From positions 1 through 64,000 of IMG/VR virus record IMGVR_UViG_3300036760_000139: a DNA stretch of 64,000 nt, one strand, 5' to 3'. A program made the position numbers and the translations under genes. Shown one piece after another: positions 47,421 to 57,000 of the stretch (the first letter of the stretch is position 1; every line of letters begins with the position of its first letter). Source of the stretch: a virus. The notes beneath the pieces are model-generated. The model was not told where the DNA came from, ran no database searches, and saw nothing but the letters and a program-made list of their open reading frames with translations.

Positions 47421-50351
47421 ATGGCGATTCAGATTCAACTCAGGCGCGATACCGCAACACAGTGGACCGCGCTCAATCCTACGCTTGCCCAAGGCGAACT
47501 CGCGGTCGAGATCGACACCCTGAAGTTCAAAATCGGTGACGGGACGACCGTATGGGCTTCGCTGGGCTATTTCACTCAAGGCACACAGGGTAGTCAGGGG
47601 TCCGTCTGGTACAGCGGTGCGGGTGTCCCGGGTGCCGGTCTCGGGGTCCTCGGTGATTGGTACCTCGATACGACGAACGCAGCCTATTACGAGAAAACGG
47701 GCACTAGCACCTGGACTCAGAGGGGAACCCTCGGGCAGGATCACGGGTCCCTGGTCGGACTCGGTGACAACGACCACCCACAGTACATCAAGCATTCGCT
47801 GGCGGAGGCGATCAGCGACTTCCTGGTGGCGTCCGGCGCCGGGGCGTTCATCAAGAAGACGCTTGCGGAAGTGAAGACGATCCTCGGACTCGGGAGCGCG
47901 GCCTACACCGCGTCCACCGACTACGCGGTAGCGGCGAAGGGCGTCACCGGCGGTGACTCGCACGATCACGCAGGTGGAGACGGTGGGCAGATTGACCACG
48001 GTGGCCTGGCCGGACTGGCCGATGATGACCACCCACAGTACATCAAACACTCACTGGCGACAGCGATCAGTGACTTCCTAGTTGCGAGTGGGGCTGGAGC
48101 GTTTGTCAAGAAGACGCTGGCCGAGGTCAAGACGATTCTTGGACTTAGGAGTGCGGCCTACACTCCATCCACCGATTATGCCGTGGCAGCCAAGGGCGTC
48201 ACTGGCGGCGACTCGCACGATCACGCAGGCGGAGACGGGGCGCAGATCGACCACGGCGGACTTGCGGGACTTGCCGACGACGACCACAGCCAATACCACA
48301 CGGACGGCCGTGCCGACGCTCGCTACATCCAACTTCCCGCGACCCCGGAGCAGGGCGATGTTCTGTACCGCAGCGGTTCAACGTGGGCCCGCCTGGCGCA
48401 TGGCAATTCCGGCCAGGTTCTCATTACGGGAGGCCATGCGGCCAATCCAGCATGGGGGAATGCCTCATCTGATGACGCGGTATTTGATGTAGTCACCGAC
48501 TATGGGGCGGACCCAACTGGAGTAAATGACTCCACAACGGAAATTGGAAACGCAATTGCAGCAGCCGCAGGCGTCAGCCCCCGCGGTACCGTGCGCTTTC
48601 CCCGTGGGACATTCAAGACAACAGGAGGGTATTCACTTAACGGTCTAGATGGTCTGAAAATTGACGGGGCCGGACCGGGCTCGACAATTATCGACCTGAA
48701 TCATGCCACCAATACTCTTTTTGCAATTGGCGCAGCCACAACTTCAAACCTGTATATCGGCAAGATGTTAATCACAAGTCTTTCGGCCGCCAGAACGGGC
48801 GGGTGGGTGCTCAGTGTGACAAGCACTTATAACAGCGGCACGGGCATCCTCAAAAAGAGCCACCTTGAAAACATAGAAATACGCAAACAACTAAATGGAA
48901 TTTGGATTGGGAAATATGAGTTTGTGTGGCTTGACAATGTTTTGGGGTGGGACTGGGTGCAAAGCGGCGGAGTTGGCGGCATTGGAATATACCTTGGGCA
49001 GCCAACCGCCACTTACTATAACCAGGGCTCAGAACTGTATCTGAAGAATTGTCAAATCTATGGATCGGACCTTGCTGGCGGTGGAGTAAAACTTGACATC
49101 GCATACAAACTTGAGAACTGCGATGCGGCATATTTTGTTGCAACAGGCGCCGATCAAGTAGTGAACAACAACCTTTTGATCAAGGTGGACCAGTACTTAG
49201 GGAACCACTTCTTTGAGGGGTCGGTTTTTGATTCAACCAAGAGTGGGCATTCCGTTTATGTCACCGGGAACGGGGAAGCGTGGAGATTGGCGTTCACGGA
49301 CTGCTGGATGTGTAGCGCTGGACGGGATGCGGGCGGAACCAATGTAAATGGCATGCGAATTGACGCGGCGTCCGTTGGTGAATTGAAAGTAGTCGGTTGT
49401 ACGGTCTACAATTCGCGCGGGACCGGATTGTATATTGCGCCGACCAATGGTGTTTGCACTGGAGTAATATCAAATAACGTATTTGCTGAAAACGGAATCG
49501 GCGCTGCCGCGAACAATAATGACGGACTTTATGTGGATCTTGATGTAGATGAGTCTGGACTGTTAGTTAGTGGGAACTTGGGATACTCTAATGACGGCGT
49601 TGACATTCGAACCAGCGCCACCTCCAACAAGTTGACCGTGGGTGCGAATCTTTGGACAACTGGAACTAGTTATGGGGTTGCTCCGTGCAGTCCCGAGGAC
49701 CTCGCAGTCAACATGGGGATCGTGCCGGACACGCACATGGTATCCACGTCCATCCCCGCCGGGTACACGTGGGTCACTACGTCCGGCATCTTCTACGGGA
49801 CACCAAGCAACGCCACCTACGGCTATCGGGGGGATTACTTCGCTGGCGCACCGAATGGCGCTTCCTATGCTCACTTCTTGCAACGGGCCGTGACGAACGC
49901 AGCCGCGAACTGGCAGAACAAGCTCCTCCAGGCACGATGCGCGGCCGGCGGCTCGATGATCGCAGGACTGCGGGTTGACGACGGAAGCGATCTCTCGACA
50001 CACCCATTCTTCGAACTCGTGTGTGACGGGACAGCGAATAACGGAACATTCACCGTCAAAATGCGGCACCAGGATACCGTCGGGGGCGGAATCACCACCA
50101 CGGCGTCAAGTATTGTTTTGCCTGTTACGAATTTCGTCATCCTTTCCCTCAACATCTACTACTCGGGCGGCCAGTATTACATCAGTGGCTACCTATGGGG
50201 TGAGGTCAAGAACAACTTCGGCATCGGACTCGGCATCGGGCCGGTGTCGTGGATGCCGTGCGCGGGCCGGGCGGGAATCTTCTTGAAGGCTGATGCTGCT
50301 GGCAGCGCCTTCAATGGGTACTGGGACTTCCTCTACAACGAGTTCGTCTAA
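47421..50351 (+). CDS. Tailspike/fibre with duplicated stalk and pectate-lyase-like helix
   Basis: A 976-residue protein from ATG 47421. The N-terminal attachment domain is IQLRRDTATQWTALNPTLAQ, then KIGDGTTVW. An 85-residue stalk module (DHPQYIKHSLAEAISDFLVA...GGDSHDHAGGDG) is present twice plus a partial copy (period 255 bases from 47772). Then VVTDYGADPTGVNDSTTEIG opens a pectate-lyase-type beta-helix (about 355-750), followed by a C-terminal domain. The helix-coding DNA (about 48480-49680) is clearly AT-richer than the flanks, suggesting module exchange. Probably the main receptor-binding or depolymerase protein. Confidence 0.8.
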   Translation: MAIQIQLRRDTATQWTALNPTLAQGELAVEIDTLKFKIGDGTTVWASLGYFTQGTQGSQGSVWYSGAGVPGAGLGVLGDWYLDTTNAAYYEKTGTSTWTQRGTLGQDHGSLVGLGDNDHPQYIKHSLAEAISDFLVASGAGAFIKKTLAEVKTILGLGSAAYTASTDYAVAAKGVTGGDSHDHAGGDGGQIDHGGLAGLADDDHPQYIKHSLATAISDFLVASGAGAFVKKTLAEVKTILGLRSAAYTPSTDYAVAAKGVTGGDSHDHAGGDGAQIDHGGLAGLADDDHSQYHTDGRADARYIQLPATPEQGDVLYRSGSTWARLAHGNSGQVLITGGHAANPAWGNASSDDAVFDVVTDYGADPTGVNDSTTEIGNAIAAAAGVSPRGTVRFPRGTFKTTGGYSLNGLDGLKIDGAGPGSTIIDLNHATNTLFAIGAATTSNLYIGKMLITSLSAARTGGWVLSVTSTYNSGTGILKKSHLENIEIRKQLNGIWIGKYEFVWLDNVLGWDWVQSGGVGGIGIYLGQPTATYYNQGSELYLKNCQIYGSDLAGGGVKLDIAYKLENCDAAYFVATGADQVVNNNLLIKVDQYLGNHFFEGSVFDSTKSGHSVYVTGNGEAWRLAFTDCWMCSAGRDAGGTNVNGMRIDAASVGELKVVGCTVYNSRGTGLYIAPTNGVCTGVISNNVFAENGIGAAANNNDGLYVDLDVDESGLLVSGNLGYSNDGVDIRTSATSNKLTVGANLWTTGTSYGVAPCSPEDLAVNMGIVPDTHMVSTSIPAGYTWVTTSGIFYGTPSNATYGYRGDYFAGAPNGASYAHFLQRAVTNAAANWQNKLLQARCAAGGSMIAGLRVDDGSDLSTHPFFELVCDGTANNGTFTVKMRHQDTVGGGITTTASSIVLPVTNFVILSLNIYYSGGQYYISGYLWGEVKNNFGIGLGIGPVSWMPCAGRAGIFLKADAAGSAFNGYWDFLYNEFV

Positions 50352-50361
50352 GGAGAAGCAT

Positions 50362-50802
50362 ATGAATGGCGGCATTTCGGACACAAATACAACCTCCCCG
50401 CTCAACACATTGCTGACATCCGCAGACATGGGAAACGCCGATCTCCAGGGCGGCACGGCCGGAGGTGCTGCGGGTGGTGCCACTGGCGGGCCCGGTCCCG
50501 GTCAGAACGGGTATCTCTGGTCGGACGGGACGTTCCACGCTACCCCGGAACCGTCGGCTGGCGGCGGCACGACTGGGGGCGCCGCGGGTGGCGGGGCGAA
50601 GGACAACGAACGCACCAGATACACAGACGTTGTAGAGGAAGTCCCCAACGAGGACGCGCGCAAGCGCGGCGAGATGTTGAGCGCCTTCTTGGCGAGTTTC
50701 CAGGCGGCGTATCGGCGCAACAACCCAAACTTCAACTTCACTCGCAACCCACGGCTCGCAAAGAGTCTGGGTCTGCCGTTTTCCGGGGATATCGGACGAT
50801 GA
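50362..50802 (+). CDS. Gly-rich virion-region protein
   Basis: A 146-residue protein from ATG 50362 (AAGGAGAAGC upstream). A long Gly/Ala/Thr-rich stretch (GGTAGGAAGGATGGPGPGQ) precedes a charged helical end (ARKRGEMLSAFLASFQAAYR). Function unknown; possibly an internal head protein. Confidence 0.5.
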   Translation: MNGGISDTNTTSPLNTLLTSADMGNADLQGGTAGGAAGGATGGPGPGQNGYLWSDGTFHATPEPSAGGGTTGGAAGGGAKDNERTRYTDVVEEVPNEDARKRGEMLSAFLASFQAAYRRNNPNFNFTRNPRLAKSLGLPFSGDIGR

Positions 50803-51263
50803 CCATTGGCGTGCTGCACCGCCTCGACCCCGGCGCGTGGAGTCTGATGCCTGAACTGCTGGCCAGAGTCCGGGCGCTCAGTGAACAGCTTGAGGGGGTC
50901 GGCGATCCCGGAATCTTGTGCCGGGCGATCGAACTCAACTTCATGGCGGACGATCCGCAGATCATCGCCATCGTCGCCGTAGACGACGGGCAACTCATGG
51001 GGCATGCGATTCTCAGCCTCGATCATTGGCTCGGGCACAAGTACGTCATGGTGCAACAGTACCAACTCGACAAGGCACTGTCGCGCGAGGCCGTGCGCAA
51101 GCACATCGCCAAGATCGAGGAGTGGGGCCGCAACCACGGTGCCGTGGAGTTGCGCGCCCTTGTCACGGGCGACACTCTCGAGCGCGCATACCGCGCCTTC
51201 TACGGATTCCAGCGCAAGCAGGTTCTCATGACCAGATCAATTCCACAGCGGCAGGAGGCATAA
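50799..51263 (+). CDS. GNAT-like acetyltransferase
   Basis: A 154-residue protein; ATG 50799 overlaps the previous stop. DGQLMGHAILSLDHWLGHKY, VMVQQYQLDKALSREAVRKH and EWGRNHGAVELRALVTGDTL, then AYRAFYGFQRKQVLMTRSI follow the order of GNAT strands and the acetyl-CoA loop, although the canonical Q/RxxGxG/A is not obvious. GNAT-like genes recur in podovirus virion operons. The substrate is unknown. Confidence 0.6.
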   Translation: MTIGVLHRLDPGAWSLMPELLARVRALSEQLEGVGDPGILCRAIELNFMADDPQIIAIVAVDDGQLMGHAILSLDHWLGHKYVMVQQYQLDKALSREAVRKHIAKIEEWGRNHGAVELRALVTGDTLERAYRAFYGFQRKQVLMTRSIPQRQEA

Positions 51264-51264
51264 C

Positions 51265-52617
51265 ATGGGCGGCGGCGGTTCAACCACCAATCCAGTCATC
51301 CCACAGGCTCTACTTCAACTCCTCGGGGGGACTGTAAGTAACGTTCTCCCGAATCAGAATGCCGCATGGAAAGGAACATGGCAAAAGAACGGAACCGATG
51401 CCACCCCCCAAGAAGCGGCAAACAACCAAGCTATACAGACGAAAATCGACCAGATGCAGCAGGCGCTTTCCAATCCAAACCTGCCTCCGGCGACGCGCAC
51501 CTCGATCGAAGCACAACTCGCTGCGGAAACGGAGAAACTCGCCGGGTGGACGACGAAGCCCAGCGAGTTCATGCAGAAGCAGAATTACGGGGATTACTAC
51601 GGCAATGTCCAGGTACCGGACACCGCGGCCGCCGCCCTCGAACAGGCGCTCGGCGGGCAGGGCATAGAGGGGTTCTCCGCTCCGTCGGTCTATGAGGGGT
51701 TGGCCGCGAGCTCGGCGCTCCAGAATCCGAGTCAGACGCTATTCGGCCAGGAGTTCACGGACCCGAATGCCCGCCAGATCGCGAACTTCAACCCGGCCCA
51801 GACCGAGATCGCAAGTTACCTCGGCAACTCGTGGCTCCCTCCGACTACCACGGGCGGACGGTCGCAGTATGTCGATGCGCGCCAGACCGCAGGCGAGAAG
51901 GCCGCCCTCACGCAGGCCGGACAGTTGCAGGGCATCGGGGCGAAGACCCCCGACCTCAGCGACTTTGCGAAGAACATCAACACCAATCCAGCAATCAAGA
52001 ATGCCCTGTCGGTGTGGTCCGATGTCAAACTCCCCACCATCCAGAACCAGGCCAGTCTCATGGGTCTTGGCCGCTCGTCGTCGCTACTCAAGGGCATTGA
52101 CACCTCACAGAATCAGTTCCTCCAGCCGATCATCCAAGACCAACTCAACCGCGAGGAGAACGCGATCAGCCGCGGATTCACGGGCGCACAGGCCAATGTC
52201 GCGGCGCAACAGACCGCAGCACAGGCCCAGGCCCAACGTGAGGCCGAGGACTACGCCCGGAAACTCTCCGCCGGCAATCAGGTTCAGGCCCAGGACCAGG
52301 CCACACTTGATGCCCAGCAGGCAGACTACTTGCGGCGGCAGGGCCTCAACGAGCAGGAAGTCGCCAACGCCATGACCTCCGGTCAGAACCAGTTCGGCAA
52401 CCTGTTCAACCTGTCGAATGCCGACACCCAGCGCAAGTTAGCTGCCAGCCAGCAACTCACAAGCATGGCGGGAACCGAGCGCGATTGGGCGAAGGAGCAG
52501 GGAGACTTCGAACTACAAGATGCGTTGCGTCGCCAGGCACTCGGCGAGAACCTGCTGTTCCAGCCGCTCGGCGGCACGGCGTCGATGGTCGGGTCAAAGA
52601 CCACCGGCGGGAAGTAG
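51265..52617 (+). CDS. Internal virion/ejection-like protein
   Basis: A 450-residue protein. MGGGGSTTNPVIPQALLQLL, then Gln/Ala-rich helices (AAQQTAAQAQAQREAEDYAR). The composition and place before two similar proteins and the giant protein fit DNA-ejection proteins of podoviruses. Bases 52008-52062 are the source or partner of the copy in the terminase insert. No enzymatic motif is seen. Confidence 0.55.
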   Translation: MGGGGSTTNPVIPQALLQLLGGTVSNVLPNQNAAWKGTWQKNGTDATPQEAANNQAIQTKIDQMQQALSNPNLPPATRTSIEAQLAAETEKLAGWTTKPSEFMQKQNYGDYYGNVQVPDTAAAALEQALGGQGIEGFSAPSVYEGLAASSALQNPSQTLFGQEFTDPNARQIANFNPAQTEIASYLGNSWLPPTTTGGRSQYVDARQTAGEKAALTQAGQLQGIGAKTPDLSDFAKNINTNPAIKNALSVWSDVKLPTIQNQASLMGLGRSSSLLKGIDTSQNQFLQPIIQDQLNREENAISRGFTGAQANVAAQQTAAQAQAQREAEDYARKLSAGNQVQAQDQATLDAQQADYLRRQGLNEQEVANAMTSGQNQFGNLFNLSNADTQRKLAASQQLTSMAGTERDWAKEQGDFELQDALRRQALGENLLFQPLGGTASMVGSKTTGGK

Positions 52618-52626
52618 GAGGCGGAC

Positions 52627-53148
52627 ATGGACCCGATTACATGGGCCGCCATCATCAGCGCACTCGGCTCGCTCGGTGCCGCATACATGAGTTCCAAGAA
52701 GAAGATCCCCGGCCCCACCGGGCAGGGGCAGATGGGCGGGTTTCATCCATCGGCTGAAAACTTCAAGAAGGGAGTCGGTTCCGATTCTGCCGATCAACTT
52801 GCAGCCATCCTTGGCGGTAGCGGCTCACCGGCGGCTGACGTTGCTCTCCAGCAGCCCGTCGAGACGCCAACTCCGCAGAGGCCGGACTTCGCGGCCATGC
52901 AAGAGAAACAGATACTCGACGCGGCCGGACCCGAAGTCACGGGGGGGCCTGCGGCTCCAGAAGGTTTCGATCTCGCTGCACTGCTGCCGTACATCAACGC
53001 TGCCTCACAGGTCGGCGGGGCGATCTCTGAGGGCAACCGCGGAACCCCGGTCGCACTTCAAAAGGGTCACATGGGCGGGTACAACCCGACCGTGCCCGAC
53101 GCTCAAGAACTTCTCCGCATGATGCTCGCAAAACTGTTCCGGAGGTAG
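52627..53148 (+). CDS. Small ejection-cluster protein
   Basis: A 173-residue protein from ATG 52627 (GGAGGCGGAC upstream). The N-terminal hydrophobic helix (ITWAAIISALGSLGAAYMSS) is followed by Lys-Lys-Lys and a disordered Gly/Pro-rich part. HMGGYNPTVPDAQELLRMML near the end echoes QMGGFHPSAENFKKG earlier. A membrane-active ejection peptide is plausible. Confidence 0.5.
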   Translation: MDPITWAAIISALGSLGAAYMSSKKKIPGPTGQGQMGGFHPSAENFKKGVGSDSADQLAAILGGSGSPAADVALQQPVETPTPQRPDFAAMQEKQILDAAGPEVTGGPAAPEGFDLAALLPYINAASQVGGAISEGNRGTPVALQKGHMGGYNPTVPDAQELLRMMLAKLFRR

Positions 53149-53149
53149 T

Positions 53150-54064
53150 ATGCCCAACTTCACACTCCAAGACTTCCTCAAGGTGCTCATTCCCGTCATT
53201 GCTGGTGGGGCCTCTGCCTACTCAGCTCCGGCCGCCCGCGCGATTCACGGTGCCAGCGGATCACTCATGGCTCTCCAGGAGGACAAACGGCGCGAGAAGG
53301 AACTCGAACAGGAGATGGCGCTGCGTGCGTCCGAAGGCGAACGCAGGGGGCGCACTCTCGGCCTCCAGGAGCAAGAAGCGAAGGGTGTACTTGAAGACAG
53401 GGCGAGCAAGCGGAAGGGCCAGCAGGGCATGTTTGACGCACTTGGGGCGGCCCTCGCCCAGCTCACTGGCGAGGCGCAGGCCCCGGGAGCATTCGGTGGT
53501 GGTGGGCCGTTGTCGCCCGAGACCATCGACCGGCAGACCGCAGCGCGTGAAGTGGCGCCGGACATCCCACTCATCCAGTCGATCATGGCCAAGGCCGGTC
53601 CAGAGGGGGCTGCGGCGGCCCTAGCACAACTCGGCGAGGCGCAGACTGCGGCCCGTGGCCGGGGCGAGACCCGGGGGAAGGAAGAGCGCGCGGCCGGACG
53701 CGAGGGCGCGCAGTTCGAGAAGACCCTCGGTGTGCGCAAACAGGAAGCTGGGAGTCAGGCGGCCTACTGGAAGGAGATGGGTGCGGCCCGCACAGAAGAG
53801 GCAGAGACGCACAAGAAGGCACAGGCAGCGACGGAGAAAGCAAAGGGCGAACCTGACATCGATGCCCTGTCCAAGGTCAACAAGCGAATCGCCGAACTAA
53901 CTGAGAAGGGGGCCTTGCCTGGGGCTGGAGGTCTGACCCCCGGAGAGATGGCCGAACTCAAGCTCCTCCAGTTGAAAGCGGCCAGACTCGGCGGTCTCAA
54001 CACCCCCGCCGGATACTTGGCATACCTCGGCCTTGGCCCTGGACCGCAGGCTGGAAGACCCTAA
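53150..54064 (+). CDS. Helical ejection-cluster protein
   Basis: A 304-residue protein from ATG 53150. A hydrophobic start (FLKVLIPVIAGGASAYSA) is followed by long Glu/Arg/Ala-rich helices (KRREKELEQEMALRASEGER). The stop overlaps the giant gene start. Likely part of the ejectosome with its neighbours; inferred from place and composition. Confidence 0.5.
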   Translation: MPNFTLQDFLKVLIPVIAGGASAYSAPAARAIHGASGSLMALQEDKRREKELEQEMALRASEGERRGRTLGLQEQEAKGVLEDRASKRKGQQGMFDALGAALAQLTGEAQAPGAFGGGGPLSPETIDRQTAAREVAPDIPLIQSIMAKAGPEGAAAALAQLGEAQTAARGRGETRGKEERAAGREGAQFEKTLGVRKQEAGSQAAYWKEMGAARTEEAETHKKAQAATEKAKGEPDIDALSKVNKRIAELTEKGALPGAGGLTPGEMAELKLLQLKAARLGGLNTPAGYLAYLGLGPGPQAGRP

Positions 54065-57000
54065 TGCCCCGTTTTCTCGGAGAACTTCCGACCTGGCCCG
54101 AGGTCGAGGAGGAGCTGAAAAAGCGCCAGGCTGACCCGGCGACCATCGCCACTGTCCGCACGAAGTATTGGGCTGACTACGCCAGCACCGAGGAGATCAA
54201 GGCGTTACCCCCGATCCATGTGGAGGCGACGCGCTCTCGGTTCTTCCAGCAGCCGGTAACACCGGATGAACCGAGGCTCAGTCTCATAGAGAAAGCGGCG
54301 GCTCTCATCAGTCCGCCGGGTCCGCCCCCTGCGACACCCGTCGCCGCGCTGCCGCCTACGGCCCCGCCACTCGTCGCTGCCCGTCAACCCATACAGGGGT
54401 GGACAGCCGAGCAAATGATGGGCCAACTTGCTGCGGGCCAGGCACCTGCCATCGCACCGCCATCAGAAGTCCCCCCACTCGCTACTAGCCATCGTCCCCC
54501 GTTGCCGGGTCCCATGAATGTCGCGGAGGCCGTTGTCGCGCCCGGAACCGGGCGAACGATGGCCGAACTCGCCGCACCCCCGGCGCGCGTCCCCGTGAAC
54601 CCGGTCAGCGAAGCGGCGACCGTCGCCGAGGATGTTGCGCGGAGTGTTGGAAGCGCCCTCACGTCACTCGCCGCGATTCAACCGGGCGTCCAGGAGCGGG
54701 CGTTTGGCGACCTTCGCCGACTGGTCGGTGCTGGTGCCCCCGCTGCCGAGTACGAGACGGTGAACGTCGAGGGACCGAACGGCAAGGTGATCTCAGTCCG
54801 TCGGCGCAAAGCAGTCATCCGGGGTCCCGAGACCGGGGGCGAGAGAATGCGCGCGACCGCCGAGTCGCTGGAGGCTAACGCCCCGGTGCCCGAGACCAAG
54901 GCCGGGAAGATTGCCGCTGAGACCGGACGGGCAGGCGCCGGGTTCCTCAAGGCGGCCCCGGTGATCGCGCTGGCTTCGGTGCTCAGCAAGACCCCGGCCG
55001 CCGCCTTCGCCCCGGAACTTGCGGGTTTCTTACTCGGATCGCTCGAGGCGTACGGGAGTGGCGCGGGCGCGCGCGAGGTCGGCAAGACGGGGCTGGGTGG
55101 CGCGACGCAGATGGCTTTGTACCGCGCGGGCAGGTGGACCGGCGGCAAGGCAACCGGGGGGTTGATTGCGCAACTTGCGAATCGCATGCCAGCCGCCACC
55201 GCCAAGGCCGCGCCGCTCATTGAGGCTGCGGGGGGCGCACTTGGCGCTGGTGTGACGACCACCGCAGGAGCCGTTGCGGAGGGCATGGACTTCGGGCAGT
55301 CGATCAAGGAAGTGGGCGTGCCGATGGTCGTGGCGTCTTTCCTCGCTGACATGGCGGGGCTGCCAAACCCCGTCAAGCGCGGTGCCAAGGTATTGCAACG
55401 CATAGGACTGTCGGCGAAAGAGGCGCGTGACGCCTCAGCGACCGTGATAGGTCTCGCCCAGGCGGGCGATGCGGAGGGTGCCGCCATGACCCTCCAAGAC
55501 ATCCTGGAGTCGGCCGCAAGGCGGAGGCGTGGGGAAGTGAGACCGCCAGAGGGTCCCCCACTCCCCGCAGAGGCCCCCCCACGGCCCCCCACGGCCCCCC
55601 CACAGGCCCCCCAGCAGCCCCCCACGCCACCACAGGAGGTAGTCAATGCCAGCGCAATACGAACACATCAGGGACAGCGAGTACCGGAGGCTGCGCAAGA
55701 AGGGCCTCAAGCACAAGGCGGCGCTCAAGAAGGCCAAGGAGATCGCGGCGCGCACCTGGAACAAGCGCCACCCCGAGGACCCGAACCCGTGGTCGAGGGA
55801 GGCAAAGGACCTGTTCAAGAAGTAGCCAAACAACCGTGGGAGATGAGCCGGGACGAGTGGAACGCGGCAACCCGCTTCTACCGTTCTGGAAAGACAAAGA
55901 ACGCACAGTTGCCAACCGGGCAGCGCGTGATCTTGACGAACGAATCGACGGCCGGGAACTTCCTTAAGCAAAGCGGGCCGTTCCTCGAAACCCTCAGAAG
56001 GCAGACGGTTGAGGCCGCCCTTCGTCAAGGCAAGCCCGTCCCGTCCGAAGTCCTCACTGAATTGGGTCTCGCCCCCGCCGTAGAAAAGGTCGGCACTTCC
56101 GCAGAAGTGCCGATAGTTTCACCCGTCAAGACAACTGCCGCTACCGAGCAACCGCCCGAGCACGTTGTCCGCGCGCTCCAGAAGCCCTGGCGGGTGGTAT
56201 CCGATTCCGTCATCACCAAAACCAAGGAGCAGGCCAAGGAGACCCTACGCGAGGCCATCGCCAACGGCACCGTGACCCGCGACACTCCCGTTCGGCTGAC
56301 CGACACCAGGGAACTGCACAATCTTGCCACGTCCGGCGAACTCGCCGAGGAGAAGTCGGCGCAGATCGTTGTCGGGGAAAACGGCGAGGTACTACCCATC
56401 ATGGGCTACGGCCACGGGATCTCGGCTGCCATCATCCTCCCCGAGGGTTACAGCCGCAAGGCTGCGGGTCTCGAACACGCGCAACCCAACGAAGTCAAGA
56501 TCGACCCGAAGGCTCCCGCCGGGGAGATGCAGTTCATTGTGGCCGGTTACAAGCGGCTTTTGACCTACGCCGAGCTCGCGGAGTTGATCGAGACGGGCAA
56601 GCTGGCTGCCCTGGAGCAGGCGGCGGCCTTGCATGGCGAGAAGCCGGAGATTATACTCAAGGGCGGAGAGATACTTCCAGGTGAACCAGCCGCCGTCCCC
56701 GGACCCGAAGTTGGCACCCCGAAGGCAGCAGGGAGAGAGCCTGGCGGACTACATCCGACGGCTGGAGAGGTTGGGATTCAAGGTGGCGGGCCTGCGGTGG
56801 GTGCCGAAGGAACCATCACCCCCGGCGCCGCTCCCGCGCCTCCTCCTGTTCCGCAGGCCGTCGCAGAAGTAGCACCCGCCGTACAGTCCTACACCATCGA
56901 ACCAGCCAGTTACGCGAAGAACGCCATCATCGTCCGCATCCAGGGCGGTGCGGAAGGCTTCAAGGGTCCGCTGCACGACGCCATCGAGACCCTCAAGGGC

